NCBI GenBank assembly: GCA_965230065.1
Contig: OZ245942.1
Location: forward strand, 1,178,001 to 1,242,000
Direction of reading: 5' to 3'
Origin: G965230065 sp965230065
GTDB taxonomy: Bacteria; Bacteroidota; Bacteroidia; Cytophagales; Cyclobacteriaceae
DNA: 64,000 nucleotides
Shown here: in pieces, positions 25,220 through 34,259 of the stretch
Numbering within the stretch: position 1 is the first letter of the stretch
Layout: every line of letters starts with the position of its first letter
Program-made: the position numbers and the translations under genes
The notes under the pieces: model-generated
Database searches by the model: none
What the model saw: the letters and a program-made list of their open reading frames with translations, nothing else
Told to the model about the DNA's origin: nothing

Positions 25220-27343
25220 ATGAGCCACCCAACAGATATTGCTTTTTTCAAGAACAAAATTGCCAGGTTGGAAGCTGAGAATAGAGCATTGAAAGAAAAG
25301 CTGGCTGTAGTCAGTGCTGAAAAAGTTTCTTCACTGGTTTCAACCTTAGACCAGAATAAAATACTTAAAACTGAGGTACCGAAAATCAACGATCAGATAA
25401 ATGAAGAATTGCTACAAAGCAATGTGTACAAAGAGGCTATTCTAAATAATACAGACCAGGTTTTTATGCTCATTGGGGCATCTTATCAAATACTTTTCGC
25501 CAATAAAAAGACCCAGGCAGCCGTTAGCGTATTGACAAACGAGGATTACGAGCCGGGCATAAATGCTTTGAAGTTTTTGCCCCAAATCCATTTACAAACT
25601 TTTAAAGAAAGGTTCCGTCGCGCTTATCAGGGTGAAACCATTGAAGATGTAAATAAATTTAAATTTGTTGGCTGGCAATGGTTTAAATACCGGTATACAC
25701 CGGCTTATAACAGCCAGGGGAAAATTTTTGCCGTTGCCTTTTCAGCCATAGAAATTAGTGACTTCAAGCAGCAGGAAGAAGTTTTAATGCAAGCCCTGCA
25801 AAACGAACAAAAACTGATTGCCTCCACCCAGGAAAACGAGCGTTTTTTAAACAGCATCATTGATAATTTACCCATCGGATTCCAGTTGTATGATAAAAAG
25901 GGGTTTTCTATCCGTATGAACGAAAAGCAAAAGGAGACGCTGGGCATTAAAAGTGTAGATTATGCGGTAGGAGAGTTCAATATTTTAGAAGACCCTATCA
26001 TGAAAGATAGCGGACTCACCTCAGTATTTACGAGAGCTTATCTGGGAGAAACAATAACAAATTTTGAAACGGAGGTGGATTTTGGGAAGCCTGAAAATCA
26101 CTGGGAAACGCATCGCTACAAAAAATATTACAATATTACCGTTTTTCCTATCTACGATACCCATCAACAAGTGTGTGCTGTTGCCTGTCTTACCCAGGAC
26201 ATTACCGAAAGAAAACTGGTTGTAAAAGAGCTCCTGGAAAGTAAAACAGTATTAGAGGAAACCCAGGAGTTTGGGCATATGGGAACCTGGCGTATGGATT
26301 TAAAAACCAAGAAAATCATTTGGTCAAAACAGGTTTTTGAGTCGTTTGGACTGGATCCGAAGGATAAAGAACCTTCCTATAAAGCCTATCAGGCATTGAT
26401 TCACCCTGACGACTGGGTAAGTCTCTCACAGAAGGTACAAGATACCCTTGAGCATGGCACAATGTATGAAATGGAAATAAGGCACCGGCAGCCAGATAAT
26501 TCCTACAAATGGATGTATGCCAAAGGCAAACCAGATTACAATGAAACTGGGCAGATTATTGGCATTTCGGGCATCAATCTCGACATTGACAGCCGGAAGC
26601 AGGCGGAAATTAAAATGAAAGAGTCGTTGGCAAAGCTGGAAGAACTCAACGCCGAGCTGGAAAAAACAAACGATGATTTGGACCGATTTGTATACCGGGC
26701 ATCACATGACCTTCGGGCCCCTATCGCTACTTTTTTAGGCCTTATAGAACTTTGCAAACTCACTACTGACCCTTTACAATTAGAAGAATATTTATCCAAG
26801 CAGGAAATTAGTATTAAAAGGCTTGACCACTTTATTCAGGATATTCTGGACTATTCCCGAAATTCACGCATGGAAATCAATAAAGACTCGATTGATTTCA
26901 GGGCAACGGTAGAGAATATATTTGCACAGAATGATTATCAGGATAGTAGCCGAAAGATTAGAAAAGTAATTGATATTGATCAAAGTTCCTCCTTCTACAC
27001 CGACCAGCGTCGCCTGAATATCATACTAAATAATCTTATTTCTAATGCCATACGCTACAGCGACCAATGGAAACCAGAATCCCTGATTGAAGTAAAGGTA
27101 ACCGCTACCGCCCATGAAGCCCTTCTGCTCATCAATGATAACGGACAAGGCATTGCCAAGGAACATATCAATAAGGTTTTTGAAATGTTTTACAGAGGCA
27201 ACCGCAGCAAATCAGGCTCTGGTTTAGGATTATATATTGTTCAGGGTACCGTAGACAAGCTTTCAGGAACACTTGGCCTTACTTCTAAACTGGGAAAAGG
27301 CACAACAGTTCAACTAAAAATCCCCAACATGGGCCAAGGTTAG
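25220..27343 (+). CDS. Multi-PAS sensor histidine kinase
   Basis: A 707-residue soluble histidine kinase with no membrane helix. It begins with a short coiled coil (about 10-45). Three PAS-type segments follow (about 70-190, 205-340, 345-470), the last with the PAC-like 'MYEMEIRHRQPDNSYKWMYAKG'. The HisKA domain has SHDLRAP (H-box, near residue 494), and the catalytic domain shows 'LNNLISNAIRYSD' (N-box), NDNGQGI and SGSGLGLYIV (G-boxes). The signal is probably internal (redox, light, a ligand). No response regulator is adjacent, so it is an orphan kinase. Confidence 0.93.
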   Translation: MSHPTDIAFFKNKIARLEAENRALKEKLAVVSAEKVSSLVSTLDQNKILKTEVPKINDQINEELLQSNVYKEAILNNTDQVFMLIGASYQILFANKKTQAAVSVLTNEDYEPGINALKFLPQIHLQTFKERFRRAYQGETIEDVNKFKFVGWQWFKYRYTPAYNSQGKIFAVAFSAIEISDFKQQEEVLMQALQNEQKLIASTQENERFLNSIIDNLPIGFQLYDKKGFSIRMNEKQKETLGIKSVDYAVGEFNILEDPIMKDSGLTSVFTRAYLGETITNFETEVDFGKPENHWETHRYKKYYNITVFPIYDTHQQVCAVACLTQDITERKLVVKELLESKTVLEETQEFGHMGTWRMDLKTKKIIWSKQVFESFGLDPKDKEPSYKAYQALIHPDDWVSLSQKVQDTLEHGTMYEMEIRHRQPDNSYKWMYAKGKPDYNETGQIIGISGINLDIDSRKQAEIKMKESLAKLEELNAELEKTNDDLDRFVYRASHDLRAPIATFLGLIELCKLTTDPLQLEEYLSKQEISIKRLDHFIQDILDYSRNSRMEINKDSIDFRATVENIFAQNDYQDSSRKIRKVIDIDQSSSFYTDQRRLNIILNNLISNAIRYSDQWKPESLIEVKVTATAHEALLLINDNGQGIAKEHINKVFEMFYRGNRSKSGSGLGLYIVQGTVDKLSGTLGLTSKLGKGTTVQLKIPNMGQG

Positions 27344-27344
27344 C

Positions 27345-27401
27345 AGTAGGCAGCGGCAGTACAGTTACTTTGACTGCCTCCTGCTACTGCCGCTGCCTAC
27401 T
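27345..27401. terminator. 17-base-pair stem-loop between convergent genes
   Basis: Arms 27345-27361 and 27385-27401 are perfectly complementary over 17 bases around a 23-base loop. It is built from the word GCAGTAGGCAGCGGCAGTA. It begins 2 bases after the histidine kinase stop and ends 8 before the symporter stop, so it may terminate both. Confidence 0.8.
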
Positions 27402-27408
27402 TCTGTCA

Positions 27409-29019
27409 TTAGCTAAAATAAATCATAATACCGATCACAATACCGAGAATAAGCACAGAAGCCACAATATCCCAGGCGTTGTAACTGGCCTTGTTCAATC
27501 TTTTATCTTCTTCTGAAAGTGTACCAAAGGTTAGTCCTTTTATCTTTTCTTCTGAAGGCTTTCCTGTCAGCAGGCTCACTACAACTGTCAAAATCACGCA
27601 GAATAAGAACATATACACGGCAAAATCGAGAAAGCTCACATCGGCAAACAAGAACCAGAACCCATCACCCAAATGGGCTTTATTAATTTCCAGTACCAGC
27701 CGAAGGGCGGCAATCACCAATCCTGATATCAGGGTAGCCATGGCACCATGCGAGTTGATCCGTTTTGAAAAAATACCCAACAGAAAAATGGCCGTAATAG
27801 GAGGTGCAATATATGCCTGTACAGATTGGAGGTACTCGTATAAAACGCCCGAAATATTTTTCATGACCGGAATCCAGGCAATACCCAAAATTACCACGAT
27901 AACCGTAGCTACCCGGCCCACGCTTACCAGTTCTTTTTCAGGTGCCAAAGGCTTTAGCTTTTTATAAATATCTACGGTGAATAAAGTAGAGCAAGAGTTA
28001 AATACCGAGGCCAAGGAACTCATGAGTGCCGCAAACAATCCTGCAGCTACCAGTCCACGCAAGCCTGTAGGCAGCAGGTGTTGTACCAGCGTAGGAAAGG
28101 CCATGTCAGAGGAAGGTAAATCTAACCGACCTGTTTTAGCCATGCCCAGGGCAATAGCCCCCGGAATGAGAAATATAAAAACCGGCATGAGTTTCAAAAA
28201 GCCACCCCAAATAGCACCCCGCCGGCCTTCTTTGATGTTTTTGGCCGTAAGTGCCCTTTGAACAATATACTGGTCAGTACACCAATACCAAATACCCACA
28301 ATGGTACTGCCAAACAGCAGGCTGGGCCAGGGATAATCCGGGTCAGAAGCCGGACGCCACATATCAAAGTGATCTGCCCCTACGGCATCTTTCAGACCAC
28401 TCCAGCCGCCAATTTCATTTAACCCTATAAAAGTGAGTACGCCAGCACCCAATACAAGTACGATGGTTTGTAATGTTTCTGTATACACTACGGCACGCAT
28501 ACCTCCCAGCACAGTATATAAGCCCGTGATTACAACCGTGCCCAATGCGCCATACCAGAAATTAATACCCAGTAATGATTCAATTACAACGCCTCCGGCA
28601 TACACGGCCACAGATATTTTGGTGAGCACATAACCCACCAGGGAAAAAATTGAGAGAATCCAGCGAGCCTGTGGGTTGAATCTTTGCTGCAAAAATTCAG
28701 GCATGGTAAATACTTTACTGCGTGAATAAAATGGCAAGAACAGCCACCCTAACATCAGTACCAACCAGGCATGTAGTTCGTAAATCAGCAAAGGCATTTT
28801 GTCGGAAGCCCCGGTACCGGCCAGCCCAACGATATGCTCTGAGCCAATATTAGAAGCAAAGATGGAAGCACCTACTACAAACCACCCCACGTCCCGGCCG
28901 GCCAGAAAGTAATCTTCTGTATTTTTTTGTTTTTTTAAAATGACCCAAAGGGCCACGCCAAATAAGGCTGCAAAGTACAAACCGACTACCAGCCAGTCGA
29001 TGGTGTTTAATCCTGTCAT
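27409..29019 (-). CDS. Sodium/solute symporter, SGLT-like
   Basis: A 536-residue member of the SSS family with about 14 membrane helices. The N-terminus 'DWLVVGLYFAALFGVALWV', the 'EDYFLAGRDVGWFVVGASIFASNIGSEHIVGLAG' region and 'FYSRSKVFTMPEFLQQRF' match the sodium/glucose (vSGLT) branch more than the proline or pantothenate branches. It probably imports a sugar with sodium, though the exact substrate is unknown. It has its own promoter and is convergent with the histidine kinase gene. Confidence 0.88.
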   Translation of the reverse strand: MTGLNTIDWLVVGLYFAALFGVALWVILKKQKNTEDYFLAGRDVGWFVVGASIFASNIGSEHIVGLAGTGASDKMPLLIYELHAWLVLMLGWLFLPFYSRSKVFTMPEFLQQRFNPQARWILSIFSLVGYVLTKISVAVYAGGVVIESLLGINFWYGALGTVVITGLYTVLGGMRAVVYTETLQTIVLVLGAGVLTFIGLNEIGGWSGLKDAVGADHFDMWRPASDPDYPWPSLLFGSTIVGIWYWCTDQYIVQRALTAKNIKEGRRGAIWGGFLKLMPVFIFLIPGAIALGMAKTGRLDLPSSDMAFPTLVQHLLPTGLRGLVAAGLFAALMSSLASVFNSCSTLFTVDIYKKLKPLAPEKELVSVGRVATVIVVILGIAWIPVMKNISGVLYEYLQSVQAYIAPPITAIFLLGIFSKRINSHGAMATLISGLVIAALRLVLEINKAHLGDGFWFLFADVSFLDFAVYMFLFCVILTVVVSLLTGKPSEEKIKGLTFGTLSEEDKRLNKASYNAWDIVASVLILGIVIGIMIYFS

Positions 29020-29109
29020 GTAGTTGTAATTATAGGTATGAAGTGCATTTTTTTATTTTGCAATGGCAGGTAAGCCAATGTTACATTGCCCATGAGGGAA
29101 ACTTCAGCC

Positions 29110-29139
29110 CAAAATTAGTAGGAAATTTGAGTTGACCAA
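29110..29139 (-). promoter_or_regulatory. Promoter of the SGLT-like symporter gene
   Basis: On the minus strand TTG (29139-29137), 19 bases, then TAATTTTG (29117-29110): a good Bacteroidota promoter. Transcription would start near 29105, leaving a leader of about 85 bases. Confidence 0.7.
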
Positions 29140-29307
29140 ACCTTTTTATAATGCAGTTTCAGGATAGGGGGATTTTCTGTACCAGCGTAAATGAGAAACG
29201 CTAAGTTTTAAAAAAATATAGTATCACTATTGGGGAAAACCTTTGGTGTGATGAATGGAAAAGGTAGGCAGCCATTTACCACAACTGCCTACTGTTAAAA
29301 TTAACTA

Positions 29308-30912
29308 CTAAACGTTTTGAGGGCCGCCTGCTTTGATTTCCTCACTGGCGTTGTCAGTGAATTTCTCAAAGTTTTGAACAAACTGTTGGGCAAGGATGGC
29401 CGCTTTTTTATCATAAGCGTCCTTATCCTGCCAGGTTTCCCGCGGATTGAGTATTTCAGCAGGAACGCCAGGGCAACTTTGGGGAACGAGTATGCAAAAA
29501 ACCGGATGCTCCTCATATTCCACCCCATCCAACTTTCCTTCCATTGCAGCCGAAATCATGGCACGGGTATATTTGAGTTTGATACGGCTGCCCACACCAT
29601 ACGGTCCGCCTGACCACCCTGTGTTCACCAACCATACATTCACCTGGTGCTTTTCCATTTTTTCGCCCAGCAGCCTGGCATATTCCGTAGGGTGTAATGG
29701 CATAAACGGAGAACCAAAGCAGGCAGAGAAAGTGGCTTTGGGTTCAGTAATACCAGTTTCAGTTCCCGCTACTTTGGCTGTATACCCAGAAATGAAATGA
29801 TACATGGCCTGGTTCACAGTAAGCTTGGCAATAGGTGGCAAAATGCCATATGCATCGGCTGTCAGAAAGAAAATGTTTTGCGGAATACCGCCCACTGAAG
29901 GTTCTACCGCGTTCTCAATATGATAAATAGGGTACGAAACACGGGTATTTTCGGTAACTTCCTTGTTTTCATAATCTACCGTACGGCTGCCAGATTGGAA
30001 GCGGGTATTTTCCAGGATAGCCCCAAACTTGATGGCATTCCATATTTCCGGCTCTGATTCTTCGGTAAGGTTGATCACTTTGGCATAACACCCCCCTTCA
30101 AAATTAAACACGCCTTCTTCCGTCCACCCGTGCTCATCATCGCCGATCAGGCGGCGATTGGGATCGGCAGACAAAGTAGTTTTGCCCGTGCCTGAAAGGC
30201 CGAAGAATATGGCGGTATCTCCACCTTTTCCCATGTTGGCACTGCAGTGCATAGACAACACATTTTTCTGGTCGGGTAGCAAAAAGTTGAGTACAGAGAA
30301 TACCCCTTTCTTGGTTTCTCCGGTATACCCGGTGCCTCCTACCAGGATCATACGGCGACTGAAATTGATGATGGCAAAGTTTTCGTGCCGGGTGCCGTCG
30401 ATGGCCGGATCAGCTTTAAATTCGGGAATGGCGAGGATGGTGAAATCGGGCGTAAAATCTTCGGAAGCATCTGGCTCAAGACGCAAAAACATATTGTAAC
30501 AAAACAGGTTGTGCCAGGCCTGCGTATCAATCACCCTTACATTGAGCCGATAGTTGGGGGCTGCTCCGGCCGCAGCATCCCGTATGTATATCTTCCGGCC
30601 ATCCAGGAACGCCACCATCTTTTGGTAAAGTTGATCAAATTTTTCAGCGTCAAAAGGAGTGTTGATGTCGCCCCACCATACTTTGTCCCGGGTAATTTCA
30701 TCTTTTACAATGAAGCGGTCTTTGGGTGCCCGCCCGGTAAATTTTCCGGTATTGGCCATCAAAGCTCCGGTATCTGTGAGCACACCTTCTCCCCGCTTGA
30801 TGGCCTCTTCTATGAGTTCGGCCGGATGCAGGTTCCAGAAAACACCTTTGGTATTATAGATACCCAGGTCTTCTAAGCTTTGTAATATGGATGCTAAATT
30901 AGATCTTTTCAT
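29308..30912 (-). CDS. pckA: Phosphoenolpyruvate carboxykinase (ATP)
   Basis: A 534-residue ATP-dependent PEP carboxykinase: oxaloacetate plus ATP gives PEP, carbon dioxide and ADP, the entry to gluconeogenesis. Motifs: 'MANTGKFTGRAPKDRFIV' near residues 48-65, 'SCNMG'-like 'MHCSANMG' near 222, the P-loop FFGLSGTGKTTLS near 236, and 'LIGDDEHGW' near 254, with the metal-binding His and Asp. Length is normal. A large inverted repeat lies upstream towards the stress-protein gene. Confidence 0.98.
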   Translation of the reverse strand: MKRSNLASILQSLEDLGIYNTKGVFWNLHPAELIEEAIKRGEGVLTDTGALMANTGKFTGRAPKDRFIVKDEITRDKVWWGDINTPFDAEKFDQLYQKMVAFLDGRKIYIRDAAAGAAPNYRLNVRVIDTQAWHNLFCYNMFLRLEPDASEDFTPDFTILAIPEFKADPAIDGTRHENFAIINFSRRMILVGGTGYTGETKKGVFSVLNFLLPDQKNVLSMHCSANMGKGGDTAIFFGLSGTGKTTLSADPNRRLIGDDEHGWTEEGVFNFEGGCYAKVINLTEESEPEIWNAIKFGAILENTRFQSGSRTVDYENKEVTENTRVSYPIYHIENAVEPSVGGIPQNIFFLTADAYGILPPIAKLTVNQAMYHFISGYTAKVAGTETGITEPKATFSACFGSPFMPLHPTEYARLLGEKMEKHQVNVWLVNTGWSGGPYGVGSRIKLKYTRAMISAAMEGKLDGVEYEEHPVFCILVPQSCPGVPAEILNPRETWQDKDAYDKKAAILAQQFVQNFEKFTDNASEEIKAGGPQNV

Positions 30913-31011
30913 GGTTTATACTTTTTTGATGTTTAATCATACATTTCACGCATACGAACAAGTAAAAATCGTCGCATCGGCCGTCCGAAGCCGCGGCTAA
31001 CCGTTTCGGCG

Positions 31012-31081
31012 GAGACCCTCGAGGTTTTATCGGACATTTATCGCCCCCATGCAACATAATTGCTGAAACCTCGAGGGTCTT
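31012..31081. repeat. 15-base inverted repeat between uspA-type gene and pckA
   Basis: AGACCCTCGAGGTTT (31013-31027) and AAACCTCGAGGGTCT (31066-31080) are exact complements, extended by G-U and G-C pairs, with a 38-base loop. Each arm contains the self-complementary CCTCGAGG. No T-run follows. It may end the stress-protein transcript or act within the pckA leader. Confidence 0.75.
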
Positions 31082-31106
31082 CGAAGATTTTTGGGGGATT
31101 ATTTCA

Positions 31107-31877
31107 TTAATCTACTGTAAGTAGGGGTATTTGTGTATGCAAGGTGAGCAATTGGGTCAACCGGCCTGCCGACGGCTGGCTGCGCTCTGCATGATTACGG
31201 GGCAGTATCACCAACATATCAATTTCATTTTCATTCACATACTTTTCAATGCCTTTTTCTATATCAGTATTTTTAGGAAAAGCATAGTGAAAGTTCAGGG
31301 TATCCAGATAGTATTCCAGCATATCTGCCACTTTCTTATCGGAAGGTACCGATCCATCTGTACGGTTATTGATGGTCAGAATGTGTACTTTGGCGTCATA
31401 CCATCGGGCAATATCGTGTACAATACCCAAGTCGAAAGAGTTATCAAATTCTTCCAGGTCAAGGGCCAAAGCAATATTCTTAATCTGAAAGGAAGTCGCT
31501 TTTTCAGGCACAACCAATACTGAGCAATCGGCTTCCAATACTAATTGAGAAGCATTGGTTTCTTTAATGGTATCACCTTCACCGGCAGTGCCCATCAAGA
31601 TGAGATCAATATCCAGATCTTTTTGAGTTTCCAGCGCAGTTGCAACCCAATCGCCCGCCTTGACCAGGCGCTCGCAAGCACCTTTTTTAAACTGTGCTTC
31701 TACTTTTTTCATCTCCATTTCTACAGCTCCGGCTTCATCAGCCCCGTTTTCCTGCACATGGAGTACGAAAAATTTCAGATTTTTATCAAATTCAGCAAAC
31801 TTCAATGCATACCCAATGGAAGATTGAGCACTGCTGGAAAAATCAGTTGGAATGAGGATTTTTTTTATAGTATTCAT
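31107..31877 (-). CDS. Tandem universal stress protein
   Basis: A 256-residue cytoplasmic protein with two UspA domains (about 1-130 and 140-256). Domain 1 starts 'IKKILIPTDFSSSAQSSIGYALKFAE' and includes 'LILMGTAGEGD' and 'CSVLVVPEKA'; domain 2 has 'IDMLVILPRNHAERSQ' before the end. Only the first domain keeps something like the glycine-rich nucleotide motif. Double-Usp proteins respond to starvation, oxygen or redox stress in other bacteria. The gene has a complete promoter and stands alone. Confidence 0.88.
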   Translation of the reverse strand: MNTIKKILIPTDFSSSAQSSIGYALKFAEFDKNLKFFVLHVQENGADEAGAVEMEMKKVEAQFKKGACERLVKAGDWVATALETQKDLDIDLILMGTAGEGDTIKETNASQLVLEADCSVLVVPEKATSFQIKNIALALDLEEFDNSFDLGIVHDIARWYDAKVHILTINNRTDGSVPSDKKVADMLEYYLDTLNFHYAFPKNTDIEKGIEKYVNENEIDMLVILPRNHAERSQPSAGRLTQLLTLHTQIPLLTVD

Positions 31878-31925
31878 GGAATTAAATTTAAATCATGATA
31901 GAATTTTGTCTCCCTTTTCAGCTAT

Positions 31926-31956
31926 CAAAATTAAGAGGCATGAAAAGGGTAAACAA
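31926..31956 (-). promoter_or_regulatory. Promoter of the universal stress protein gene
   Basis: Minus-strand TTG (31956-31954), exactly 20 bases, then TAATTTTG (31933-31926). This is a textbook Bacteroidota promoter. The leader would be about 45 bases. Confidence 0.8.
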
Positions 31957-32085
31957 TCACCAAAATCATGTAAAAAAGAGATTAATATCATCTTTTCATC
32001 CAATGTCAATCATTCTCGGATAGCGTTTTGTTTTCTTCTTTTGCAGCGAAAGAAAAAACACCGTTATTCTCACTAATTTTAACCT

Positions 32086-33480
32086 ATGGATTCCAGATAC
32101 GCAGCTACCAAATTATACCTGAAAAGCAAGTGGCCCATGGGCAAAAAGATCACTTTGTTTTTATTGGCGATCGTCCTGGCACTGCTGGGAACCTGGTTCA
32201 TACGTTCTGAAGAACTGCCACTTCCTGCTGTTTATACCTTATTTATTTTATTACTGGCCACGGGGCTGTGGATTACTGAGGCCATTCCCGCTTTTGCCGT
32301 GGGCTTGTTGGTAATTGGTCTGGAAATGTATTTTTTGAGCTTTAGCCGACTCAATACAATCCATGTAGGTTGGGAACAATTTACTACTACTTTATCAAGT
32401 CCGGTCATTTGGTTGCTCTTGGGTGGTTTTTTTATGGCCATAGCCGCCCGCCTCACGCGCTTAGATAGCAGGCTTTCCCATCTCGTCATTTCTGTTTTAG
32501 GCAACAAACCGAACACCTTGCTCATGGGCCTCATGCTGACCACCGCTGTTTTGTCTATGTTTATCTCCAATACCGCTACTACCGCCATGATGATGACCGT
32601 GATTGCCCCTTTCGTTAGCCAACTCAAAAAAGGTGATCTCTTTGCCAAAGCCTTGCCCCTGGGCATTGCACTCTCTGCAGCAGTGGGCGGTATGGGCACC
32701 ATCATTGGCAGCCCGCCCAATGCCATTGCTATTGGTGTGATCAACGAAACAGGACTGAATATAAGTTTCATGGAATGGATGCTATTGGGCGTGCCCATCG
32801 CTATTTTTTTCACAGTAGTACTATGGCTTATTCTAATTTGGAAGTTCAAAAGCAATGTAGCTGCCCTTACACTCACATTAGAAGAACAGTACCCTGCTGC
32901 CCTGAACCGAAAGCAAATTATTGTGGTAGGAACTTTTTTTGTTACCGTTTTAATGTGGCTTACTACTTCTATCCATCAGGTAGAGGTAGCTGCAGTATCT
33001 TTCATCCCCATTGTAATTTTATCGGTTACGGGTATAATTAAGCCAGATGACATAAGACGATTGCCCTGGGACACTTTGCTGTTGGTAGCAGGTGGGCTTT
33101 CTTTAGGAATTGCCATCAACGAAACCGGACTGGCAGACTACCTGGTCTCCAAATTGGCCATTGAAAATGCCTCTCCATTTTTATTATTACTCATCCTGGG
33201 TTATATCACCATGATTTTATCCAACATCATGAGCAATACGGCAGCGGCTACTATTCTCTTGCCTATGGGTATGTCTTTGATACAAGAGGCTGATATACAG
33301 GTTGCCCTGGTGATTGCCTTGTCTTCTTCCACGGCCTTGCTCTTGCCGGTGTCTACGCCTCCCAATGCCATTGCGTTCTCAACCGGCTATCTCAAACAAT
33401 CAGAGTTTACTTTTACTGGTGTATTGATTGGCTTGCTGGGGCCTTTGCTCATCACCACCGTTGTTTACTTGCTAAAATGA
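32086..33480 (+). CDS. SLC13/DASS-type anion:sodium symporter
   Basis: A 464-residue membrane transporter with about 12 helices. Both SNT motifs that bind substrate and sodium in the DASS family are present: 'ISNTATTAMMMTV' near residue 165 and 'MSNTAAATILLPMG' near 383. Dicarboxylates (succinate, malate, fumarate), citrate or sulfate are possible substrates; succinate-type acids would suit the downstream succinate dehydrogenase genes, but this is inference. A start at the ATG of MGKKITLF (32137) is also possible. A stem-loop follows the gene. Confidence 0.88.
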   Translation: MDSRYAATKLYLKSKWPMGKKITLFLLAIVLALLGTWFIRSEELPLPAVYTLFILLLATGLWITEAIPAFAVGLLVIGLEMYFLSFSRLNTIHVGWEQFTTTLSSPVIWLLLGGFFMAIAARLTRLDSRLSHLVISVLGNKPNTLLMGLMLTTAVLSMFISNTATTAMMMTVIAPFVSQLKKGDLFAKALPLGIALSAAVGGMGTIIGSPPNAIAIGVINETGLNISFMEWMLLGVPIAIFFTVVLWLILIWKFKSNVAALTLTLEEQYPAALNRKQIIVVGTFFVTVLMWLTTSIHQVEVAAVSFIPIVILSVTGIIKPDDIRRLPWDTLLLVAGGLSLGIAINETGLADYLVSKLAIENASPFLLLLILGYITMILSNIMSNTAAATILLPMGMSLIQEADIQVALVIALSSSTALLLPVSTPPNAIAFSTGYLKQSEFTFTGVLIGLLGPLLITTVVYLLK

Positions 33481-33515
33481 TGATGAAGATCACTCTTTCT
33501 TCATATCATCATCAT
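33477..33515 (+). terminator. Imperfect stem-loop after the DASS transporter gene
   Basis: ATGATGATGAAGA (33477-33489) pairs with TCTTCAT...ATCATCATCAT (33498-33515) with a 2-base bulge. It overlaps the stop codon of the transporter gene. No T-run follows, so it may separate or modulate transcription into the sdh genes. Confidence 0.5.
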
Positions 33516-33530
33516 TCATATCTCAGCTAG

Positions 33531-34259
33531 GTGCGTTTAGCTTTGGAAAGATCAACAAATCATTCAATTTTTAAGTTTGTGGAGAAGTTACTATCGTTAA
33601 AGTCAACCCTTGCAAAAAAGAATGCACTTGCGCTAACAGGGCTTTTTTTGTGTTTCTTTCTTGTTATTCATCTGGCGGGCAACCTTCCGCTATTATTATT
33701 ACCCGCAGAAAAAGCACAGGAGCAATTCAATTGGTACTCAGCATTGTTGTCCAATAACCTGATCATTAAGTTTATTGCTTACCTTCTTTACTTCAGCATT
33801 TTGTGGCATATTATAGGTGCGTTGATACTTACCATAAAAAGTAAAAAAGCCAATGGGCAAAAATATGCCTATGATAAAAGAGGAGATGTAAGTCCCTGGT
33901 ATAGCCGTAACATGGGGTTGTTAGGCACTATTCTCCTGGCCTTTCTCATTGTGCACATGATTAACTTCTGGTATGTCTATACCTTTGGGGCAATCCCAAC
34001 AGACCCCTGGGGACGAAAAGACCTGTATACCGTAGTAATATCCGCCTTTTCCAATCCCTGGATTACCGGATTCTACATACTTTCCATGATCGCTTTGGGC
34101 TATCATTTAATACACGGCTTTTTCAGCGCGTTCAGAACCCTGGGCCTGTATCATCCTACTTATGCCAGGGTTGTGAAATATGTAGGATGGGTTTACACTT
34201 TTTTCGTTACTGCTGGTTTTATTTTCATTCCGCTGTACATCTACTTCATGAGCTTATGA
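33531..34259 (+). CDS. sdhC: Succinate dehydrogenase/fumarate reductase cytochrome b subunit
   Basis: A 242-residue membrane anchor of complex II, of the single-subunit, two-haem type (as in Wolinella fumarate reductase and Bacillus). Five helices and the conserved histidines His47, His93, His142 and His192/195 are visible and would ligate two haems b. The first possible start is GTG at 33531; a GTG at 33579 or TTG at 33543 is also possible because the family N-terminus is short. It overlaps sdhA by 4 bases (ATGA). Quinone would be reduced or menaquinol oxidised here. Confidence 0.92.
   Translation: MRLALERSTNHSIFKFVEKLLSLKSTLAKKNALALTGLFLCFFLVIHLAGNLPLLLLPAEKAQEQFNWYSALLSNNLIIKFIAYLLYFSILWHIIGALILTIKSKKANGQKYAYDKRGDVSPWYSRNMGLLGTILLAFLIVHMINFWYVYTFGAIPTDPWGRKDLYTVVISAFSNPWITGFYILSMIALGYHLIHGFFSAFRTLGLYHPTYARVVKYVGWVYTFFVTAGFIFIPLYIYFMSL

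Noticed and set aside
34187..34255. Longer sdhA start at 34187
   Set aside because: It lies within sdhC in another frame; the ATG at 34256 overlaps the sdhC stop as ATGA, the normal coupled arrangement.
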